Positions 58,261-64,000 of a stretch of DNA of 64,000 bases are shown piece after piece (the first letter of the stretch is position 1; every line of letters starts with the position of its first letter). The position numbers and the translations under genes were made by a program. The notes under the pieces are model-generated. The model had not been told where the DNA came from. It made no database searches and saw only the letters and a program-made list of their open reading frames with translations. The DNA comes from Neostapfia colusana (taxonomy: Eukaryota; Streptophyta; Magnoliopsida; Poales; Poaceae): positions 34,506,699-34,570,698 of the forward strand of contig JASWHV010000013.1 in the NCBI GenBank assembly GCA_030760725.1, in the 5' to 3' direction.

Positions 58261-61200
58261 TGTAAAAGTCCCAAAACTTGTTAATAGAAAACTTGAGCTA
58301 TAAATAAAGTTGAGTTTATATACAAGAAATGGGACTTACAAAAACTTTTGTTTACTCATGAAAGTGTTGGCATGTGCAATAAAACTTTTAATTCAGTTTG
58401 AATTAAGAGGGTCACTTCAAAAAGAAGAAGGGCATTTTTCAAAAGAGGAAATTCAAACTGTTGTTTAAAAAGTTGTATTTGCAATGACCAACTCAAAGAT
58501 CAGAGGACATATTTGAATTCCTCAGGTCCAAATTATGAGGGAGCCATGTTTTGAGCAAATTTGGAGGGGCTTTGATAGAAATATCCAAAGGACTTGTAAA
58601 TTTAACCCAAATTTGAATTTAAACTTGTAACTGTGGCACAAATTATCAAATGGCAAAATGGCCTTTAATTTGGACCCCTCACAGCTGAATTTACAAGGTG
58701 TCAAAGTTTGGAGATATTTGGGAGATGGACTGCGGGTCCCAATGGTCATTGAGGGGAGGGAAAGACTTAGCACTTAAGCAAATGCTCTCTGTTCAGACTC
58801 ACTCAAACCGGTTCCCCGTTTTCGCTCGAAGGACCGAACACGGGCGCGCGCCAGCGAAGCAACGCGACCGCCAGCTCCCGAGCTGCTTCGACGTCGGTTC
58901 CCCCGCGCCCTTATCGGTCTCCCACCGAGTGCACACTTCACAACAACGAGCCCACGTCCGAGCCACGCCCCCTCCTCGCCACAGCGCTGTTTCCAGGAGC
59001 TTTTGGCCGCCGCAGCGCCCACACGCTCGGGCTCCTGTCGTCAACCCTCTCCCCGAGCCGTGGACACTCGGACAAGCTCGGAAGCAGCGTCGCCCATGCT
59101 CCCTGAAGCTGTCAAAGCCAGTTCCGAGGGTGCAGCGGGCTGCAATCGCCTCGGCGAGACGGTTCTTCCCTGGCGGACCAACCTCGGCCACTTGACATCA
59201 AACCAAGCCCCTACGGTGTTTCATGCCCAACAAAGCCACAAATAAGGTTGGTTATCTCCTCTCCTTGCTGTCCACCGAGTTCGGGGTCAGTTCATGGGAC
59301 CACCTAGCCGGAATTTGAGTTTTACTCACGGCGGTTTCTTCGGGTCGCCGGCTCCAGACTGGGAAATTCTCCCCCGAGTTGTGAGGGATTCCAGTTGTGT
59401 GCTGGTGTCATGATCCTCAGCCTCCTACGGACCTCCTCGACCAAACAGCGCACGATTCCATCAACCCCAGCCGAAGAAAGCCCAGTTTTTACTCTGTTTC
59501 GCCGCAAAAACTACCTCGGGCGCACGGTGACAGCATAGCTAGTGGCCTCTCCAAGCAAAATTGGGCACACGTCGATGAGCTACACCTTCCACTGATGCTG
59601 TAGCGCTAATCCTTCGTGTTTTTGGTGAGCTATAACGGCGGTGCTACGTCGCCGAAGCTCGGTTAAGCCGCCAGACCGTCGCGAGCTCGGTTAGGGCCGA
59701 CGTCGGTGTGGGGAAACCCTCTCCCCGTGTTCAGCGCACGAAATTAGGGGCTGACGGCAAGTTTGAGCATGGGAAGTGATCGGAAGACCGGGTTCCGAAG
59801 TTCTCCGGCGAGCTCCGGCGGCGGGGGTCGCGTGGGAGCTAGAGGAAGATGAAGATGGTCGGTCCCACCCATCAGAGGCTGAAGTTAAACATACGGGATC
59901 CTCTGTGGCCTCGGATTAAACTGCGACAACACGGGCACGAGTCTGTGACCCCGTTTGGCATGGTTCCCGCAGTTGACACGTGTACGAGGGGCCCGCAGTC
60001 AGAGTTTAAATAATTCTATGTTTAATTTGAAGTCCAAATTCAGTTAAAACTTTGGAACTGCATAACTTTTGATAGGGAGCTCCAAAATTTGTGATTCAAA
60101 TTGGGTTGGATTCAGGATGAAAAGACCTATCCAAATATGCAACCCAATTTGTATGAAAATCAATAGAAAATGCTGGAAAATTCGTTCAAGCGTTTCAGCA
60201 AAAGAATTTTTGAGGGAGTTTGGTTCATCTAAAAATCCCCAAATTTTGCCAGAATATTCTTCAGGATAGTAGGAGACTCCTGTAAAAGTTTCAGCTCATT
60301 TGGTGTTGATTTAGTTAGGGTAATTCTGATTTCAAGTTTCTGTTTCAAATGAATACAGAAACATTTTCAGAGAATTTCCAAAACTTGGAAATTCAGTTCT
60401 GGGCATTCCTTAGCTCCAAAAATCCTAGGAAAATTCTTGCATGCTCCCTAAGCTATGTATGATATTTTAATTCACATGGATTTGCATGGAAGTGCAAATT
60501 TATTCAAAATTAATTCCTTTTTGCTTAGATGCTTAAGGAATTATTCTGGGTGATCTACTTAGTGAAATATTCTGAATTTCGGTCCAGAGGACTTTCTTGT
60601 GACAAGGAACTCACAACAAAATTTCCAGCTCCATTGGAGCCCTGGATCAGTAGTATTCTGTTCCACCACTAGTTGATCCCCACCCAAGTGATGAAACCTC
60701 ACTCATCACTTGATCTTAGTACTTAAACACAAACCCAAACCACTAGCACCAGTGTCATTTTAAATTCTTAAACAGAGTTCCAGTTTTAAACTTGTCTTTA
60801 GAACTTGTTAGCAAAGGTTTTACAATTACACATGTATGCATATTCATAACGTGTAGTGGTTAAACGTGGATAAGTGAAGATTTGATTAAGCTTCAAGTCA
60901 TCATCAGCAACTAACTTCATCTTATCTGAATTTAGTCACCTGCAAAACCAAGGCAAGCCCCGGTTTGCATTTAAGCTATTTTATAAAGTTTTTCATTTGT
61001 TCACTACTATGGGTCAAAGTTTGTATGTGCATTAGGTCAAGGATGTTTTATACTCCACTTGCATAACCTAACATGAACCCTGAGGTCAAGGGTAGAATTG
61101 TGTCATCGCTGTAGAATAAGGCCATGCAAAATAGACTAGGGCATCCGGTAGAAGACGAGTAGTTGGAATCTACTCACGAGCTATAATTCAGAATATCATA

Positions 61201-62361
61201 AGTGTGGTTGGGGAATGAAGCAAACTAAAGTTTACATTTCTAAAGATGAGACCGGGCAGCGGGGTTAGGCAGCGACAAGACGAGGTCTTGGTCAAGTAGC
61301 TCTGCCTGTGTCGGTTAAGGACCGAAGCGTGTGCAGCCCCGCTGAGCAAGTTTTGAGTTGTGTACCGGATGCTTACTGATATATGGGAACCATGAAACCG
61401 ATGTACCAGGTTCACTGGGTTGTAGAGGCATACCACATCGTCTCGTTAGACCTATGAGCCCGAGACGGCGCGACCGGTTCTACAGTCTAGTGTCCTGAGA
61501 AAGGTTGCCACATACGACGTAATGAAGGACGCCAGAGTTGGGTCTTCAGAGGCGGGCGTATGTGTCGAGTTATCCGGGTAGTGTTTGATTCGAATCACCG
61601 TCCCTCGCGGTTATGAGTACCGCTTGCTCACTGTGTTGTGACGTAGTAAGCAGGTTGTGTGGGAACAGTTTGCAAAAGTATAATTGCTGCTATGATTATG
61701 TTAAACTGCATGAGAACCTTGTTTGAAGTAGAGATAGAGCAAACTAAATTTATTTTTCACCTTTGGACATGTAACATTGGAATGAAGCGTTTCTTGTTTG
61801 ATTGTGGAGTTCCAATGTTGCTGGGCACAAGGTCACTACTATTATGGCTAAAATCTGAAAGTTAAGGATGAACTCATAGGCGAGTCTTTTCGCAAATGAC
61901 AGGCTTAAGTCTTAGGTTACTTTCATGTAGAGTTTCATGTCTTAGGAGAGACGGTTAAGTATTGCTGAGCCTTTGTGCTCACCCTTGCTATATAAGTGGT
62001 TTTGCAGGTAACCCTCAACGCTATAAAGAAGGTTGTCCGGTGAGACTCGGGATCTTCCGGGTCATGTCACACTTGGAGAACCTAACCGCTGCCATGTCTT
62101 CGTGTTGCTAGCGAGTGGAGTCCGCGGGGTGGATCTCTTCTCGAGTGCTTCTTAGATATTCAACGTGAGCTGTTTATAGACTTCCGCTGTAGCTATTTTA
62201 TGTAAATTATTTACAAAGAATAATTGTAAGCTTCTGCTTTTGATTTATGTAATACTGTGTTCCTTATATGTGTGCTGTTGGGTGCCGCATAACACGGCAC
62301 CACCCAATGCGATTCCTCGGGCGAGGCGGCATGGCCCCGTGATCGAGGTCGGGCCCCGACA
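58261..62361 (+). repeat. Element A 3' LTR, 4101 bp
   Basis: It is collinear with the 5' LTR. One clear indel: the 5' LTR has about 21 extra bases (AGGAGCAAGAAGGCAGGG-type) near 50690 that are absent near 60885. The palindrome is at 61586-61597 and the stem-loop at 61966-61981. Confidence 0.95.
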
Positions 62362-62366
62362 GATGA

Positions 62367-62847
62367 GCTCTGTTATGGACAGAAACAGAGAAGAACTTTA
62401 GGTGGGCAGTGGATGATTGTTGGAGAAAATTAAAAGAGATATTTATAATGGACATAAGAAAGGTAGTGGACAGAACCAGTAGAAACTTGAGAAGATGATC
62501 TCAACTTGCTCTGAAATTTTTACAGTGGTCCATAGATCATATAGAGGTATGGCTTGCAAAATTTGAGACAAAGTTGAAGATGTGGTCTAGGGAATTTTCT
62601 TAACTAATTGGCTTCTCTGAATTCCTATGGCAATTATATTGTCTTGTCATGCTCCAAATTTGGTTTTTCAGAAACTTGAGAGTCTCATGAGTCCATAAGA
62701 CTTGTTTTAACCATTTTCGGAGCTTCCTACACATAGATATGGAATTTAGAAGTTGGAGCTAAAAGCTGAAAATCTTTCTGTTATTTTTCCTAATTTTCAG
62801 AGACATACAGCATTGAATCAACATTTGGCCAAGCAAATGAAGTCCAA
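62367..62847 (+). other. A-like internal leader remnant
   Basis: Before element A inserted, this joined 48061-48065. It resembles late leader sequence (GGACAGAAACAGAG, TCTGAAATTTTTACAGTGG) of the kind seen at 53200-53500. No coding frame. TCCAA at 62843-62847 may be a target site for the next LTR. Confidence 0.5.
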
Positions 62848-64000
62848 TGTGGGGGAACCGCCGCCGAACGACGCCCCGGACAGGACCTCATCTGGTGGTG
62901 CTGTGATATGCGGCACCCAATAGCACACGAGTCGAGGAAACACATCACATTACATAAATCTTTTGCGGAAGCGTACAAGGGTATTTTACAAATACTTATT
63001 TCAAAATAAGCTACAGCGGAAGACTATAACTCTCACGACTCATTTCTAAATTAGAAGCAAAGAAACAGTCCACCCCGCAGATGTTTCTTACTAGCAACAC
63101 GAAGATCAAACCTCAGCGGCAAGGATGCTCTTGAGTAATCACTCGGAGGTTTCCGAGTCTCATCGACATCCCTTCTCATAAGCATGAAGTCAATCCTGCA
63201 AAACAACTCGGATAGCATCCGTGAGCATAACACTCAGCAAGGCTTAACCAACACCCTAGTCATGGAACTCTACATGCAGAGATTAGTAATATGGGATAAA
63301 GACTTTGCATTAAAGACACGCCTAGATGTTAGTCCTTACTTTCAGTTTTATAGCAGCAGTTTAATGAGCATTAGGCAGCCCTCACATCGGAAGTCCACAA
63401 TCAAACAAGAAACGCTTTCCTCCGATGTGGTGATGCCCAAAGTGGAAGATAAACTTAATTAGCTCTACAACTACAGCAGACATGGTCTCCAAACATTATT
63501 AGTTCATCACAGCATATTATCATCCATCTGGCTTATTTCACTTCTTACTACGTCACAGAACAGTGAACAAGCGGTACTCAAATAACCGCGAGGGACGGTG
63601 ATTGCAATCAGGAGACACCCGGACAACACGTCACATACAGCCACTTTCAGAAGCGTGATTCCACACCCCTTCCTACTCTGTTGTATGCAACAACCTTTCA
63701 AAGGCAACCCAAATGCTGAACCGGTCCATCCGTAATGGGCAGGAGGTCCCCGCATGGAGTATGACTGTGCCCACCATCAGATTTACACCTTACTACCCTC
63801 AACCTACTCCTATTTATGGTTGGGTAAGCCTCGGCACCAGGTTAACCAATTACATCGGTTTCCTGCTTATGTCAATATGCCATCCGGTACTGTTCGATAC
63901 TTGTTCAGCAGGCCTGCACATGACTCAGTCCTCAATCGACACAACAGGGCTACGCACGTGAGACCTCTGCTCATTTTCACCACTCTTAGCTATTTTCTAC
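62848..64000 (-). repeat. Reverse A-like LTR running out of the window
   Basis: It opens TGTGGGGGAACCGCC and continues GGTGGTGCTGTGATATGCGG, the reverse complement of an A-like LTR 3' end. It has the weaker stem TGAG/CTCA (63222-63236) and the palindrome TGATTGCAATCA at 63599-63610. Only its 3' third is present. Confidence 0.82.

Larger units (their letters stand above)
48066..62361 (+). mobile_element. Element A: long-LTR Ty3/gypsy chromovirus
   Basis: This is a complete 14.3-kb insertion with LTRs at 48066-52183 and 58261-62361, both TGTAAAAGTCCC...GGGCCCCGACA. The flanking GATGA duplications are perfect (48061-48065, 62362-62366). It has a primer-binding site, a 1.5-kb leader, gag-protease-RT-RNase H-integrase-chromodomain and a polypurine tract. 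By eye the LTRs differ at a few positions per hundred, so it is the youngest large insertion here. Lesions in gag, protease and RT make it non-autonomous as it stands. Lineage: chromodomain gypsy, probably Tekay/Del-like (inference from LTR length and pol similarity). Confidence 0.95.

Noticed and set aside
61586..61600. GATTCGAATCACC as a tRNA T-arm (B box) of a tRNA or SINE
   Set aside because: No A box, acceptor stem or anticodon arm lies at suitable distance. Other copies change TTCGAA to TTATAA or TTGCAA, which keeps the palindrome but not the B box.

Overview
The window is plant nuclear DNA, almost certainly from a grass. It is a stack of nested LTR retrotransposons and their remains. 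The supporting signs are Ty3/gypsy polyproteins of the chromovirus type, primer-binding sites matching plant initiator tRNA-Met (TGGTATCAGAGC), LTRs of 3-4 kb, a CACTA (En/Spm-like) end with subterminal repeats, and a MITE-like segment. I found no convincing host gene, tRNA, rRNA or CRISPR array. All coordinates and target-site duplications (TSDs) were read by eye from the sequence.

Layout. (1) 1-9346: the end of a gypsy polyprotein and its LTR (371-2847). This LTR is fused directly to the gag start of a related degenerate gag-pol (2849-5659), which is cut by a CACTA-derived block (5660-7556). An internally shortened LTR follows (7557-9346) and carries a MITE-like segment. (2) 9347-30548: unassigned repeat-like sequence interrupted by element B (9809-24336, LTRs about 3.3 kb) and by element C (24561-29901, a decayed CRM/Reina-like chromovirus with TSD CCAAC). 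Element B contains a reverse-oriented solo LTR of its own family (16688-19681, TSD ATTTG). (3) 30549-36318: LTR-like and coiled-coil ORF sequence, interrupted by a truncated forward LTR (31148 to about 33120) and a reverse B-like LTR (about 33121-34866). (4) 36319-64000: an older A-like element (LTR 36319-37703, PBS, leader). It is invaded by a reverse solo LTR (37859-45611, TSD ATACA), which is itself invaded by a forward solo LTR (38141-42061, TSD GCTCC). A truncated reverse LTR follows (46472-48065), then the youngest insertion, element A (48066-62361, TSD GATGA, LTRs of 4118 and 4101 bp). Another reverse LTR (62848 on) runs out of the window.

How the parts work together. Elements A and B have the usual gag-protease-RT-RNase H-integrase-chromodomain order. 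Both carry nonsense and frameshift lesions, so neither looks autonomous as it stands. Element A still has one uninterrupted reading frame of about 707 codons covering RNase H, integrase and chromodomain.

The most interesting signals are non-coding. The B-family LTR has a tandem array of CACGTG (G-box/ABRE-like) units upstream of a TATA box. The A-family leader has three consecutive stem-loops, one with a compensatory base change between two elements. Diverged LTR families also share a stem-loop and a 12-bp palindrome whose bases change while pairing is kept.
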